A DNA stretch of 27,562 bases, from positions 1 through 27,562 of the forward strand of contig JAKSAU010001280.1 of the NCBI GenBank assembly GCA_022361535.1, read 5' to 3'. Under the pieces are notes generated by a model that saw only the letters and a program-made list of their open reading frames with translations, did not search any database and had not been told where the DNA came from. This DNA is from Desulfobacterales bacterium (GTDB taxonomy: Bacteria > Desulfobacterota > Desulfobacteria > Desulfobacterales > Desulfobacteraceae). The translations under genes were made by a program, and so were the position numbers. This document shows positions 5,771 through 14,641 of this stretch, one piece after another. Every line of letters begins with the position of its first letter. The first letter of the stretch is position 1.

Positions 5771-8700
5771 TCAATCATTATCCAGAATATGGCGGATTTT
5801 TTTCCCCAGATCTGTTTTTGAAAAAGGCTTTTGCAGAAATTGCATTCCATCTGCCAATATACCGTGGTGGGCGATGACATTTGATGTATATCCCGACATA
5901 AACAAACATTTCAGATTCGGATAATATTCCTTGAGCCTTTCTGACAGGTCTTTTCCGTTCATCCCCGGCATTACCACATCGGAAATGAGCAGGTCGATTC
6001 CTGCCCTGTTCACATTTTCCATATCCAATGCTTCGGCAGGCGAAGATGCTGTCAAGACATTGTAACCAAAGCGTTTGAGCATCATGGTGGCCATGGAAAG
6101 AATGGCAGGTTCGTCTTCGACTATAAGGATGGTTTCACTGCCGCCCATGCTTGCATCAGAAAGGTTTTCCGCAGTGATCTCAGGTGCCTGGAGGCCGCAT
6201 CTGGGGATGTATATTTTAAATAAGCTGCCTTTGCCCGGTTCGGATTCGACATCTATAAATCCCTTGTTCTGCTTAATAATACCATAAACCGTGGCAAGAC
6301 CTAGCCCGGTGCCTTTTTCCATTTCCTTGGTTGTAAAAAACGGTTCAAATAGTTTCTCCCGGGTTTCAAGATCAATACCGTGGCCATTGTCTTTGACAAA
6401 GACCCCTATATATTCGCCAGGAGTACAACCCTCGTGGGCCTTGCAAAAGTCGTCATCAAGAATCGTGTTGTTCGTTTCAATGACAATTTCCCCAATATTG
6501 TCAATGGCATCTCTTGCATTAACACATAAATTGGCCAGAATCTGATCTACCTGGGACGGATCCATTTTAACCGGCCATAATTCTTTACTTGGATACCAGG
6601 CCAGATCAATATCCTCACCAATCAGGCGCCTGAGCATTTTAAGCATTCCTTCAATGGTGTGATTTAAGTTCAAAACCTTGGGGGAAATGGTCTGTTTACG
6701 GGCAAACGCCAAGAGCTGTCGGGTCAAATCCACAGACCGCATGGCTGCCTTCTGAATCTCATGAACATTTGAAGCCACAGGGCTATCCGAGGCAAGGTCG
6801 TCAAGTATGATTTCAATATTACCTAAAATTACAGCCAGCATGTTGTTGAAATCATGGGCCACACCACCGGCAAGCCGACCTACTGATTCCATTTTTCTGG
6901 CCTGTAGAAGCTGGTTTTCCATTTTTTTGAGTTCAGAAATATCCGTTGCTACCTGGAGTTTGACAAGCCGTCCGTCAGACCATCTGATGGCTCGATCATG
7001 ATTGACAAACCATTGGCCTGTGACCGGATTTTTCCCCTGCCAGGAAACCAGACCCGTTGGTTCACCGTTTTCATTTATTAAGCCTGCATTTGTGCATGAG
7101 GGACATGGGCCTGTTTCTCCTCTAAAGACTTTCCAGCAGAGTTTGCCGGTAAAATCCCCGCCAAAAGCTTCGATCATATATTGATTCATGAACAGGATTT
7201 CGTGGGTATCCATATCTGCAACGTAAATGGTGGCATCAATACTATTCAAGACCGTAATAAATCGTTCCTGGGAAATCCTCAGCTCTTTTTCAGCCTGTTT
7301 TCTGTGAGTGATATCCACGTGGGTGCCCACCATGCGGATCGCTTTGCCTTTTTCATCTTGGATGATATTAGCGCGTACAAGAATGTCTACCATATGGCCT
7401 TTTTTATGACGCATCTGTATTTCAGTTTCAAACCGCTCGCGTTTACCCTGGATCAATTCCTTTGTCATTGCCATGGCCTTGGTGACATCTTCTGGTGCGG
7501 TCAACCGTTCCCATTCTTCAAGGGTATTTTGAATTTCGTAATCGTCATATCCAAGTATTTTTTTCCATCCGGTTGAAAAATATACCTGGTTTGTGGAGAT
7601 CTCCCAGTCAAACAAACCGTCATTGGCAAACCGCATGGCAAGGTCATATCTTTCCTGGCTTGATCTAAGCGCCTCTTCAGTTTTTTTTCGGCTGATAATA
7701 TTAAAAAGCGCGAATAAAAGAGCCGTGATGAGAATAGCAAAGGTGAACCCGATCCCTAAGATGATATGTTTGTAAGCATTGAAAAAAGAGAATGGACGAT
7801 TTAGGACAATACTTTCTTTTGGAAGCAGGCTTAAACTAATCTTATGGGTTTTGAGTACATTGTAATCAAAGACATAGCGGTTGGGGCTTTGTGAGACTAC
7901 TTTCATCTCTTTGACCGGTTTACCGTTTAAAATGTCTAAAACTATTTTTCCTGCGGTACTGGCCTGTTCATGATGGCTGATTACTTTACCCCCGATCAGG
8001 CCTTGTCCGATACCGTGATACCAGAGATGGTAGACTGGACCGCTGAAATGGGTTTTAATCAAGGACAGACTTTCGTTGAATAGTTTGCCTTGACCTTTGA
8101 TGTCTTTGTAGGCAGATAAAAGGAGTACTGAGCTATCATCAGTTAGATTTTCAAGGGTCGAGCCAAATTCCTGCCACGTCATATCAGCGAGGGACAAGTG
8201 GGAAAATTCAAGTCCGGGAAATTGCCCGGACAATTTGTAAAATGTATCCAGATCACCTTGCCCGCTGGGAGTGGGATCTACAATTGCCATTATTCTTTTA
8301 GACTCGGGTTGGAATTTTTCCATCAACCGTATCGTATCTGCCATGGAAACTGCTTCAACGACGCCGGTCATCAAAGGATTGTTATTTTGTTCAACAGCAC
8401 GTTCTACATTGTTTACGCCTAAAAATACGATTGGAACTTCTTTAAATAGGTCTTTTTGACGGCGAAGGGCAAAGTCAAAGGCATTATCATCTCCAACCAC
8501 GATTACATCATAGGCAGGAAGTGTCTTAAGTTTTTCAAACAGGAAGGTTTCCATTCGTTTGCGCCCTGCACCGTCCGGGAACCGTTTGGTATCCATAAAT
8601 TCAATATCCAGAAGGATATTCTTTTTTTCAAACGTATCCTTGAGTCCGCCTACTTGGCGCAAAAAGGTTGGAAATCCTGGGTGATAGGCACTAATAAATA

Positions 8701-8842
8701 GGACTTTTTCAGGGTCAAGTACGGTATCAACCCAGCCTGCCTTTGCCGAAGGGCAGGTTATTATGGTAAAAGGAATCAAGAGTATAAGGTTAAGGTACGC
8801 GAATAGAAGAAATCTGTAGAACTTTAAATAAAAGAATCGCAT
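5771..8842 (-). CDS. Hybrid sensor histidine kinase with ABC-substrate-binding-like sensor domain
   Basis: A 1023-residue membrane sensor. It has an N-terminal signal/anchor (about 8-36) and an extracytoplasmic domain resembling the ABC_sub_bind periplasmic-binding family (about 45-330). A transmembrane helix follows (about 358-384), then two PAS domains (about 395-515 and 522-640). The kinase core shows phosphoacceptor His663 in 'AHDFNN', the N box with Asn771/Asn775, and 'DNGHGID' and 'GTGLGLA' ATP-lid motifs. The C-terminal receiver (about 903-1023) has the acidic pocket Asp908/Asp910, phosphoacceptor Asp955, Ser983 and Lys1005. The second PAS carries Cys569, Cys580 and Cys583, a Cys-rich signature. 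'AGGA' nine bases upstream supports the ATG. No DNA-binding output domain or cognate response regulator is encoded nearby, so the phosphorelay target and ligand are unknown. Confidence 0.92.
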   Translation of the reverse strand: MRFFYLKFYRFLLFAYLNLILLIPFTIITCPSAKAGWVDTVLDPEKVLFISAYHPGFPTFLRQVGGLKDTFEKKNILLDIEFMDTKRFPDGAGRKRMETFLFEKLKTLPAYDVIVVGDDNAFDFALRRQKDLFKEVPIVFLGVNNVERAVEQNNNPLMTGVVEAVSMADTIRLMEKFQPESKRIMAIVDPTPSGQGDLDTFYKLSGQFPGLEFSHLSLADMTWQEFGSTLENLTDDSSVLLLSAYKDIKGQGKLFNESLSLIKTHFSGPVYHLWYHGIGQGLIGGKVISHHEQASTAGKIVLDILNGKPVKEMKVVSQSPNRYVFDYNVLKTHKISLSLLPKESIVLNRPFSFFNAYKHIILGIGFTFAILITALLFALFNIISRKKTEEALRSSQERYDLAMRFANDGLFDWEISTNQVYFSTGWKKILGYDDYEIQNTLEEWERLTAPEDVTKAMAMTKELIQGKRERFETEIQMRHKKGHMVDILVRANIIQDEKGKAIRMVGTHVDITHRKQAEKELRISQERFITVLNSIDATIYVADMDTHEILFMNQYMIEAFGGDFTGKLCWKVFRGETGPCPSCTNAGLINENGEPTGLVSWQGKNPVTGQWFVNHDRAIRWSDGRLVKLQVATDISELKKMENQLLQARKMESVGRLAGGVAHDFNNMLAVILGNIEIILDDLASDSPVASNVHEIQKAAMRSVDLTRQLLAFARKQTISPKVLNLNHTIEGMLKMLRRLIGEDIDLAWYPSKELWPVKMDPSQVDQILANLCVNARDAIDNIGEIVIETNNTILDDDFCKAHEGCTPGEYIGVFVKDNGHGIDLETREKLFEPFFTTKEMEKGTGLGLATVYGIIKQNKGFIDVESEPGKGSLFKIYIPRCGLQAPEITAENLSDASMGGSETILIVEDEPAILSMATMMLKRFGYNVLTASSPAEALDMENVNRAGIDLLISDVVMPGMNGKDLSERLKEYYPNLKCLFMSGYTSNVIAHHGILADGMQFLQKPFSKTDLGKKIRHILDND

Positions 8843-8938
8843 TATTTTTTATCCTGCCTGCAATAATCGCTGTTTAGCGAAGATATGATGATTAAATGAT
8901 TATGAAGACTTATTTTACACAAGTTTCAGGAAAAATAC
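8843..8938. promoter_or_regulatory. Divergent promoter region with inverted repeat
   Basis: The 96 bases separate the divergently transcribed kinase and TatD-family genes and must hold both promoters. A perfect inverted repeat 'tcgct-gttt-agcga' (8867-8880) sits near the kinase start and could be an operator or a hairpin. No good -35/-10 pair stands out on either strand. Confidence 0.4.
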
Positions 8939-9730
8939 ATGGAATTTATTGATGTTCATACACATCTTCATGATCGCCGGATTGTAGAAGATATTCGCGA
9001 AATCATAAACCAGGCTGTTTCTGTTGGCGTAAAAAAAATGGTAACCTGTGCGACTATGGAAGAAAACTTTGATGCCACAGTTAAACTGGCCAAAGAATAT
9101 AAAGCGGTTCTGCCTTGTTTTGGTATCCATCCATGGTTTATTGGTTCCCTGACATCTGGCTGGGAAGAGCGCCTGGGAACATGGCTTGAGACCATACCGT
9201 CAGGGGTGGGAGAAACAGGCTTGGATTTCATGGATAAAGGTGCAGACCGGGAGTTTCAGAACGAGGTATTTAAAACTCACTTGGATCTGGCCGTTTCATT
9301 GGGGCGCCCCATCAACATTCATATCAGAAAAGCCTGGGATTCCTTTTTACACATACTTAAAAAAAACGGCCCACTCAAAGCCGGCGGATTGGTACATTCC
9401 TATTCAGGTTCTGCTGATTTGGCAAAAGTTCTTGAAAGGTATAACCTGCACATCTCTTTTTCAGGATCAGTGACAAGACCTAATGCTAAAAAGGTGGTCA
9501 ATGCCTTGAATGCCGTATCTTTAGATCGAATTCTTTTTGAAACAGATACGCCGGATATTCCCCCAACCTTTGAAAAGGACCATCGGGCAGTTTCTGACAG
9601 CCTGAATTACCCGGGTAACCTGCCTTACATTGTTGAAATAGCTGCCCGCAAAAGAGGGATTCAATTCGAAGAGTTGGGTGGCTGCGCATATACCAATGGA
9701 TTAAATCTTTTTGAATCAATAATGAAATAA
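8939..9730 (+). CDS. TatD family metal-dependent hydrolase
   Basis: A 263-residue TIM-barrel amidohydrolase of the TatD family, members of which are metal-dependent nucleases or deoxyribonucleases in the cytoplasm. The metal ligands are visible in order: His7 and His9 in 'VHTHLH', Glu92 in 'GETGLD', His128 in 'NIHIR', His153 in 'VHSYSG' and Asp203 in 'ETDTP'. Length is normal. 'His64' in 'GIHPW' is also conserved in the family. The gene is divergent from the sensor kinase and sits 15 bases upstream of tcdA, with which it is probably co-transcribed. Whether this protein is TatD proper or a paralogue such as YcfH/YjjV cannot be settled from sequence alone, so no symbol is given. Confidence 0.88.
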   Translation: MEFIDVHTHLHDRRIVEDIREIINQAVSVGVKKMVTCATMEENFDATVKLAKEYKAVLPCFGIHPWFIGSLTSGWEERLGTWLETIPSGVGETGLDFMDKGADREFQNEVFKTHLDLAVSLGRPINIHIRKAWDSFLHILKKNGPLKAGGLVHSYSGSADLAKVLERYNLHISFSGSVTRPNAKKVVNALNAVSLDRILFETDTPDIPPTFEKDHRAVSDSLNYPGNLPYIVEIAARKRGIQFEELGGCAYTNGLNLFESIMK

Positions 9731-9745
9731 GAAAAGTATGATTTT

Positions 9746-10534
9746 ATGACACGTGAATCTACTAGTGATAGACAAGAAAATACAATAAACCCGTTTGCCC
9801 GCTTGGAACAACTACTGGGGCCGGATGCCTTGAGTTGTTTAAAGACTTCCCGGGTTGCTGTCTTCGGCCTGGGAGCAGTAGGCTCTTTTGCGGTGGAGGC
9901 ATTGGCTCGTTCAGGTGTCGGGTATCTTAAGCTCGTGGACTTTGACCGTGTAGACCCTTCCAACATCAACCGGCAGTTATATGCGCTTCACTCAACTGTT
10001 GGTATGGAAAAGGCAAAAATTGCCCATGACAGGGTTCTGGATATCAACCCAAACTGTGAGGTGGAAATTCACTCTTCTTTTGTCAATGCTGACAGCCTGG
10101 CAGGGCTGTTAAGCCACGACCTTGATATGGTGATTGATGCTATTGACGGGCTTAACTCTAAGGTGAATCTGATTTTCGAATCAAAGCAAATGGGCTTGAA
10201 CATAGTCTCTTCCATGGGGGCTGCAGGCCGCACAGATATATCCCAGATAAAGACAGGAGATCTTTTTGAAACATCTGTCTGCCCGCTGGCGCGAATGGTA
10301 CGTCAGAGGCTTCGACGCAGGGGATTAAGTCACGGGGTACCTTGCGTGTATTCCATTGAAAAACCGTTGAACAAAAAGCCTTTTGAGCAAAAAGATGCTG
10401 TGGATGCTTTAGAGGGTCATGGCCGATCGCGTCCGCCAATCGGAACTGCAGCCTGGGTGCCTGGCTGCTTTGGCTTGACCATAGCAGGGCAGGCCATTGA
10501 TACCCTGATTCACAAGAATAGTGAAAGTGCCTAA
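9746..10534 (+). CDS. tcdA: tRNA threonylcarbamoyladenosine dehydratase TcdA
   Basis: A 262-residue member of the ThiF/MoeB/HesA E1-like family. TcdA (CsdL/YgdL) uses ATP to cyclise the t6A modification at tRNA position 37 into ct6A. The nucleotide-binding loop 'GLGAVGS' (residues 41-47), the following Asp65 in 'LVDFDRVD' and the 'NINRQ' motif (73-77) are clear, and the total length and C-terminal half match TcdA rather than ThiF or MoeB. The E. coli enzyme works with the CsdA-CsdE sulfur relay, which is not encoded here. The start ATG is 15 bases after the TatD-family stop, suggesting an operon. Confidence 0.9.
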   Translation: MTRESTSDRQENTINPFARLEQLLGPDALSCLKTSRVAVFGLGAVGSFAVEALARSGVGYLKLVDFDRVDPSNINRQLYALHSTVGMEKAKIAHDRVLDINPNCEVEIHSSFVNADSLAGLLSHDLDMVIDAIDGLNSKVNLIFESKQMGLNIVSSMGAAGRTDISQIKTGDLFETSVCPLARMVRQRLRRRGLSHGVPCVYSIEKPLNKKPFEQKDAVDALEGHGRSRPPIGTAAWVPGCFGLTIAGQAIDTLIHKNSESA

Positions 10535-10600
10535 CGGGTGGTTTCTATAGCAAATCTCAAAATAAATATCCGATTGGCCTGGTGAACGAGAGTATCCCAT

Positions 10601-10643
10601 ATAACAAATACCGGCTCGTTAGTTCTAAGAAAACGGCTGCCGA
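10601..10643 (+). repeat. Dispersed hairpin repeat, copy B (partial)
   Basis: This intergenic segment matches the minus strand of 2341-2382: the blocks 'ccggctcgtt' (10611-10620), 'ctaagaaa' (10625-10632) and 'cggctgccg' (10634-10642) are shared in the same order and nearly the same spacing, with about six differences. The second arm of the hairpin seen in copy A is missing, so this looks like a decayed or truncated copy in opposite orientation. It lies between tcdA and the terminator of the nfeD operon. Confidence 0.6.
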
Positions 10644-10700
10644 TAATTAATCTAACCGTATTATACAGGAATATATTTTTGAGAATCCCTATAGATCAAA

Positions 10701-10747
10701 AAATAAAAAACTCCCAGGAAATTATCTTAAGATAACTTACTGGGAGT
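10701..10747 (-). terminator. Rho-independent terminator of the nfeD-floA operon
   Basis: 'actcccag' (10710-10717) pairs with 'ctgggagt' (10740-10747). The stem continues inward with small interruptions to 'ttatc/gataa' closing a 'ttaa' loop. Read on the minus strand it is followed by a T-rich tract (complement of 10701-10709), a textbook terminator 35 bases after the last operon gene. It lacks a good U-tract on the plus strand but may still slow read-through from tcdA. Confidence 0.85.
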
Positions 10748-10781
10748 ATCAAAAAGCATTTTGGAAAAATCTAAGAAAAGC

Positions 10782-11357
10782 TTAATTATCCCTTAATGCA
10801 ACAGGTTTTCCAAGTATTTCAGACCAGACCACTGCCTGCTGCAGCGCATGGGAAGGCAGGCCGCCCTGAATTTTAAAGTGCTGTTCCGCCTGTTGTAACG
10901 AAGCTGTTGGTGATTCAACAGTCAAGTCATCAGGCTTGGTCAATGTTTTTTTAACCTGTGTTTTTTTAGGGCTGATAAATGGATGGTCCGGGTCAAACGA
11001 GCTTGGAACAGGCTGTTGTTCCGGAACCTGTTCGCGGCCCAGTGCATGATCCTCCTGGAACTCAAGCTCTTCATCATCCATTCCGTCCCAGAAAGTGCCA
11101 GAAGCTTTTTCTCCGGTCTGTTCCTGCTGCCGTCTTTGTGCTTCCTGTTTCTTGGCTTCAAGGGCCTGTTTTTCCAGTTCTTTGACAAACTCTTGGATGG
11201 CCTCGTTGATCTTGCCAAAAATGGAAAAGCCTTTCTTTTTTTTGACTTTCTGCGCCTTGGAAGTTGTTTTTTTCTTTTTGCCTTTGCCCTTCAGGAGTGA
11301 AGGCAAAATAAAAAACAAAAACAGCATGATCAGGGTGATCAGATTATCTAAATCCAT
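10782..11357 (-). CDS. Unknown membrane-anchored protein in the nfeD-floA operon
   Basis: A 191-residue protein I do not recognise. Residues about 5-22 form one hydrophobic helix, followed at once by a very basic stretch ('KGKGKKKK' and 'KVKKKKG'). This topology suggests an N-terminal membrane anchor with the rest in the cytoplasm. Residues about 48-80 are rich in Glu, Gln, Lys and Ala and look like an amphipathic or coiled-coil helix. A low-complexity acidic and proline-containing linker follows, then a compact C-terminal segment ('LQQAVVWSEILGKPVALRD') that looks like the conserved part. The ATG is 12 bases after the floA stop with a 'GGGGGGAG' ribosome site, so it is co-translated with the flotillin. 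I infer a partner or modulator of FloA/NfeD; there is no direct evidence for function. Confidence 0.8.
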   Translation of the reverse strand: MDLDNLITLIMLFLFFILPSLLKGKGKKKKTTSKAQKVKKKKGFSIFGKINEAIQEFVKELEKQALEAKKQEAQRRQQEQTGEKASGTFWDGMDDEELEFQEDHALGREQVPEQQPVPSSFDPDHPFISPKKTQVKKTLTKPDDLTVESPTASLQQAEQHFKIQGGLPSHALQQAVVWSEILGKPVALRDN

Positions 11358-11369
11358 AACTCCCCCCTG

Positions 11370-12350
11370 TTACTTTTTAGGCTCAGGCCCTGATTCCGGG
11401 GTGGCTATTTTATCTCTCATTTTAGTGTCTGCGGAAATGTTTTGCATTTTGTAATAGTCCATGATCCCTAAATTACCGCTCCTGAATGCATCTGCCATGG
11501 CAAGAGGTACTTTGGACTCTGCTTCAACTACTTTGGCCCTCATTTCCTGGACTCTGGCTTTCATTTCCTGTTCCTGGGCAAAAGCCATGGCACGTTTTTC
11601 TTCAGCCTTGGCCTGGGCTATCTTTTTGTCTGCCTCAGCCCGGTCTGTTTCAAGCTCGGCACCGATGTTTTTCCCCACATCAACATCAGCAATATCAATG
11701 GACAGGATTTCATAAGCCGTACCTGCATCAAGGCCCTTGGTCAATACGGTTTTGGAAATTGTGTCCGGGTTTTCCAGAACCTCTTTGTGAGTGATGGCAG
11801 AACCGATAGTCGTAACAATACCTTCGCCGACGCGAGCCAGGATAGTTTCTTCACCTGCCCCGCCCACCAAGCGGTCAATATTGGCCCGTACTGTCACCCT
11901 GGAAATGGCTTTAAGCTGGATGCCGTCTTTGGCCATGGCCGCTACAATTGGGGTTTCAATAACCTTTGGATTTACGGACATTTGCACGGCTTCCAGCACG
12001 TCTCGGCCGGCAAGATCAATGGCGGCAGTACGGTTGAAAGACAATTCAATATTGGCTTTGTCTGCCGCGATCAGGGCTTGGATAACCCGGGAGACATTAC
12101 CACCGGCTAGAAAATGAGACTCAAGGCTGTCCGTAGCAATCTCGATACCTGCCTTAACCGCCATGATCTTAGATTCAACAATGAGTTTGGGCGGCACTTT
12201 TCTGAACCGCATAAAAATAATATTAAACAGCCCGACCCTTGCACCGGATACAATGGCCTGGATCCATAGCCCAATATAAGAGAATGCAAAATAAACCACT
12301 ACCAAGCCAATGATACCTGCAATAATGAGCAGGATGTACATAAAATCCAT
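11370..12350 (-). CDS. floA: Flotillin-like protein FloA
   Basis: A 326-residue bacterial flotillin of the FloA (YqfA/UPF0365) type, which scaffolds functional membrane microdomains. An N-terminal hydrophobic hairpin segment (about 5-40) anchors it to the inner membrane. The central part ('[20 protein letters not shown]', '[21 protein letters not shown]') matches the SPFH-like core of FloA. Residues about 230-285 are the Ala/Glu-rich coiled coil typical of flotillins ('[21 protein letters not shown]'). Length agrees with the family (about 330). The ATG has 'AAGGTG' seven bases upstream. It lies 88 bases downstream of a short NfeD gene, the conserved NfeD-flotillin arrangement also seen in Bacillus. 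Confidence 0.95.
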   Translation of the reverse strand: MDFMYILLIIAGIIGLVVVYFAFSYIGLWIQAIVSGARVGLFNIIFMRFRKVPPKLIVESKIMAVKAGIEIATDSLESHFLAGGNVSRVIQALIAADKANIELSFNRTAAIDLAGRDVLEAVQMSVNPKVIETPIVAAMAKDGIQLKAISRVTVRANIDRLVGGAGEETILARVGEGIVTTIGSAITHKEVLENPDTISKTVLTKGLDAGTAYEILSIDIADVDVGKNIGAELETDRAEADKKIAQAKAEEKRAMAFAQEQEMKARVQEMRAKVVEAESKVPLAMADAFRSGNLGIMDYYKMQNISADTKMRDKIATPESGPEPKK

Positions 12351-12438
12351 AATTAATCACCTTATATTCTATTATTGGTTAAACACATTTTGATTCACAG
12401 CATGGAACTATTTCCTGCCGACTTTTTACTATTCTGAT

Positions 12439-12921
12439 TTAACTGTCCTCGTTTCTTGCCACAATTATCTGGTTGCCTGTGACACCGGTTACCCGAACAG
12501 GCACATCTACTTCTATGAAATCTCCGTCTGCAACTACATCCAAACGTTTTCCGTCAATCATTGCGGTACCGGAAGGACGCAGTGCCGATAGGGTGTGACC
12601 TGTTTTATTCAAATGGGATTCCAAATCAGGAGACTGGGAGACCACACCATCCTTGGCTGACAACTTTTTTTTAAGGGCCAGAGGGGAGACCGCCAGGATC
12701 TTGAGTCCAATGAAAAAAAGCAGGGGTAAAACTACCAAATCAACCCCAATAAGAATGTAAAAGGCGGTTATTGAAATATTGGTAAATGCCAGGTAAAGAG
12801 AATAGGCGATAAGCCCCAGTGCAATTGCAGTAAGAAGCCCCATGGACGGGATAAACACTTCAGCGACAACAACAATAGCACCCAAAATCTGAAAGGCAAC
12901 AGGTAAAATCCAGGCTTTCAT
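12439..12921 (-). CDS. Short NfeD-family membrane protein
   Basis: A 160-residue protein with three to four hydrophobic segments in residues about 1-85, followed by a soluble beta-rich NfeD OB-fold domain (about 105-157). The OB region has the family pattern 'LRPSGTAMIDGKRLDVVADG' with downstream 'VRVTGVTGNQIIV'. It lacks the ClpP-like protease domain of its neighbour. Its start codon overlaps the stop of the long NfeD gene (ATGA overlap), so translation is coupled. The OB domain is similar to that of the upstream protein, suggesting a duplication. Short NfeD proteins are thought to interact with flotillins; the gene sits directly before floA. Confidence 0.9.
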   Translation of the reverse strand: MKAWILPVAFQILGAIVVVAEVFIPSMGLLTAIALGLIAYSLYLAFTNISITAFYILIGVDLVVLPLLFFIGLKILAVSPLALKKKLSAKDGVVSQSPDLESHLNKTGHTLSALRPSGTAMIDGKRLDVVADGDFIEVDVPVRVTGVTGNQIIVARNEDS

Positions 12922-14405
12922 GCCCCCCCCTTTTGTTTAATTTTTTCCACAACCACCTGGTTCCCGGCAATCTTAACCACCCGGACCTCTGAGTCAGGAT
13001 CAATAAAATCTCCCTGGGTTATGGCATCTATTTTCCTGTCCTTTATCCGGATTTTACCAGACGGCCTAAGCTGAGACAGGGCCACACCTGTATCTCCTTG
13101 TTGTACCTTAAGAACTTCCTTTGAATCCGCGTGGGAGTTTTCAAGTGTGGCAGACAGATACGGCCCCTTGACAACCATTGAAAGCCTGGGCAGAACAAAA
13201 CGGACCATAAACAAAGAGACCAGAAGCGCACCCAGAAAACTGCCTGAAACCCATCCAAAATTGCGAAGCATGAGTTTTCCTTCCCAAGGAAGAGCTGGAT
13301 CAGGCAAAACAAAATTCTGAAATGACAGTACCAGACCTGCGGCCAGTACAATCAAAGCTGTAACACCTGCGATCCCAAATCCCGGAAGAACAAATACTTC
13401 TACCCCTAAAAGAAGGAAACCAATGATGAAAACCAACAATTCCGTATAATCAGCCAGTCCCACCAGGTATTGGTTAAAAAAGACCAGACTCAGGCAGAGA
13501 ATGCCCACCACACCGGGAATACCAAACCCCGGCGCCTTGATTTCCGTATATATGGCCCCGATCCCCAGCAGCATTAGAATAGGCAAAAAAGGCTGGAGCC
13601 ATCTGACTAAATTTTCCGACCAGGTTTCAGTGATTTCAACCCGTGTATATCCATCATATCCCAAGGCAACAAGAGCTTCATCCAGGTTTTTAACACTCTG
13701 TTTTGAGAATCCCAGATCTTTTGCCTCAATATCGTCCATAGTCAGCAATTCCCCTTCGGCCACAATAGTCTTTTTTAGGGAAACTCTATTCTTTTCTTCT
13801 TCGGTGAGGTCATCATAGGCTGTTTTATCCATGTAACGGGTTTCACCGTCCAGAGTAATCCGGTATACCTCCATACTCTTGGTTACCATTGATTCTGCCA
13901 GGACTTCAGGATAATTGTTTCGTTTAGCAAGGGTTCTAAACTGAGCACGCAGAACTGTTTGTGTTTTTTCACCAGCTTCTTTTTGGCCTTCCCCTGTCTG
14001 GATAATGGGGGCACAGTCCCCGATCAGAGTGCTTTCTTTCATTACAAGGGTACCGGCTGACAAAGCGATCAGGGCTCCGGCAGAAATAGCTCGCTTTTCA
14101 ACATAGGCAAAAGTTCTGTCTCCGGGAACAGAGGTGATGGTTTCCACAATGTCAAAAGCAGAATCCACCCGCCCCCCAAATGTATCCAGTTTAAAAACTA
14201 AAATGGCATGTTGATCCTGACTGTTTTCTTCACTGGTTAAAGAAGATACAACACGCTTGACATAGGCTGCCATCCCAGGCTCAACCATTCCGGACACCGG
14301 GATAATATAAACAGTGGGTTCAGCTGAGACTGCCAAACAGGGCAGGGTAGAAAGAATAAATACAACCCAGATCCAAATTCGGATTATTTTCGATACTGAC
14401 ATCAT
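12918..14405 (-). CDS. NfeD-family membrane-bound serine protease (ClpP-class)
   Basis: The long NfeD type: signal peptide, periplasmic ClpP-like serine protease domain (about residues 30-240), four hydrophobic helices (about 275-420) and a C-terminal NfeD OB-fold. Residue numbers here count from the upstream TTG at 14423. The nucleophile is probably Ser114 in 'AISAGALIA', with the family catalytic lysine most likely Lys153 in 'GEKTQ'. Archaeal relatives cleave hydrophobic segments of stomatin-like proteins with a Ser-Lys dyad. The start is uncertain: the frame opens at TTG 14423, with ATGs at 14417, 14405 and 14402; I prefer 14405 because 'GGAA' lies 12 bases before it and the signal peptide stays intact. 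It heads the operon with the short NfeD gene and floA. Confidence 0.9.
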   Translation of the reverse strand: MMSVSKIIRIWIWVVFILSTLPCLAVSAEPTVYIIPVSGMVEPGMAAYVKRVVSSLTSEENSQDQHAILVFKLDTFGGRVDSAFDIVETITSVPGDRTFAYVEKRAISAGALIALSAGTLVMKESTLIGDCAPIIQTGEGQKEAGEKTQTVLRAQFRTLAKRNNYPEVLAESMVTKSMEVYRITLDGETRYMDKTAYDDLTEEEKNRVSLKKTIVAEGELLTMDDIEAKDLGFSKQSVKNLDEALVALGYDGYTRVEITETWSENLVRWLQPFLPILMLLGIGAIYTEIKAPGFGIPGVVGILCLSLVFFNQYLVGLADYTELLVFIIGFLLLGVEVFVLPGFGIAGVTALIVLAAGLVLSFQNFVLPDPALPWEGKLMLRNFGWVSGSFLGALLVSLFMVRFVLPRLSMVVKGPYLSATLENSHADSKEVLKVQQGDTGVALSQLRPSGKIRIKDRKIDAITQGDFIDPDSEVRVVKIAGNQVVVEKIKQKGGA

Positions 14406-14465
14406 GGCGCTAATCATTTCCAAAATATAAAAGAGTAAATATTGATGGCCGATGAATGTAAAGCC

Positions 14466-14492
14466 ATTATACCATGATTACCAGGAATTCAA
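14466..14492 (-). promoter_or_regulatory. Predicted promoter of the nfeD-floA operon
   Basis: On the minus strand a perfect -10 'TATAAT' (complement of 14466-14471) is preceded after 15 bases by 'TTGAAT' (complement of 14487-14492). Transcription would start near 14459, giving a leader of roughly 50 bases. The spacer is shorter than the usual 17, so the -35 assignment is tentative while the -10 is strong. Confidence 0.5.
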
Positions 14493-14641
14493 CCTATAAT
14501 AAATTTGTTTGTGTTAAAAACCATTGCGCACATGTCAATCCGGTTGCTTTTTTTTGGGAAAAAGGCTATTTTTTGGTTTTAATACAATAGATTTGGTCAT
14601 AAATTTCTCAACCCGGAAAATAGCTAAGGACAGAACCTGTT

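Noticed and set aside
5530..5880. 116-codon minus-strand open frame overlapping the kinase 3' end
   Set aside because: It overlaps the well-supported receiver-domain coding sequence in another frame, has no recognisable motif and no ribosome site; only the part beyond the kinase stop is mentioned as a weak possibility.
7181..7576. 131-codon plus-strand open frame inside the sensor kinase
   Set aside because: Fully antisense to a clear PAS-kinase gene with intact motifs; composition looks like a shadow frame.
11095..11454. 119-codon plus-strand open frame across the floA/191-residue gene junction
   Set aside because: Antisense to two supported operon genes, with Phe/Cys-rich composition typical of the reverse of Lys/Glu-rich coding sequence.
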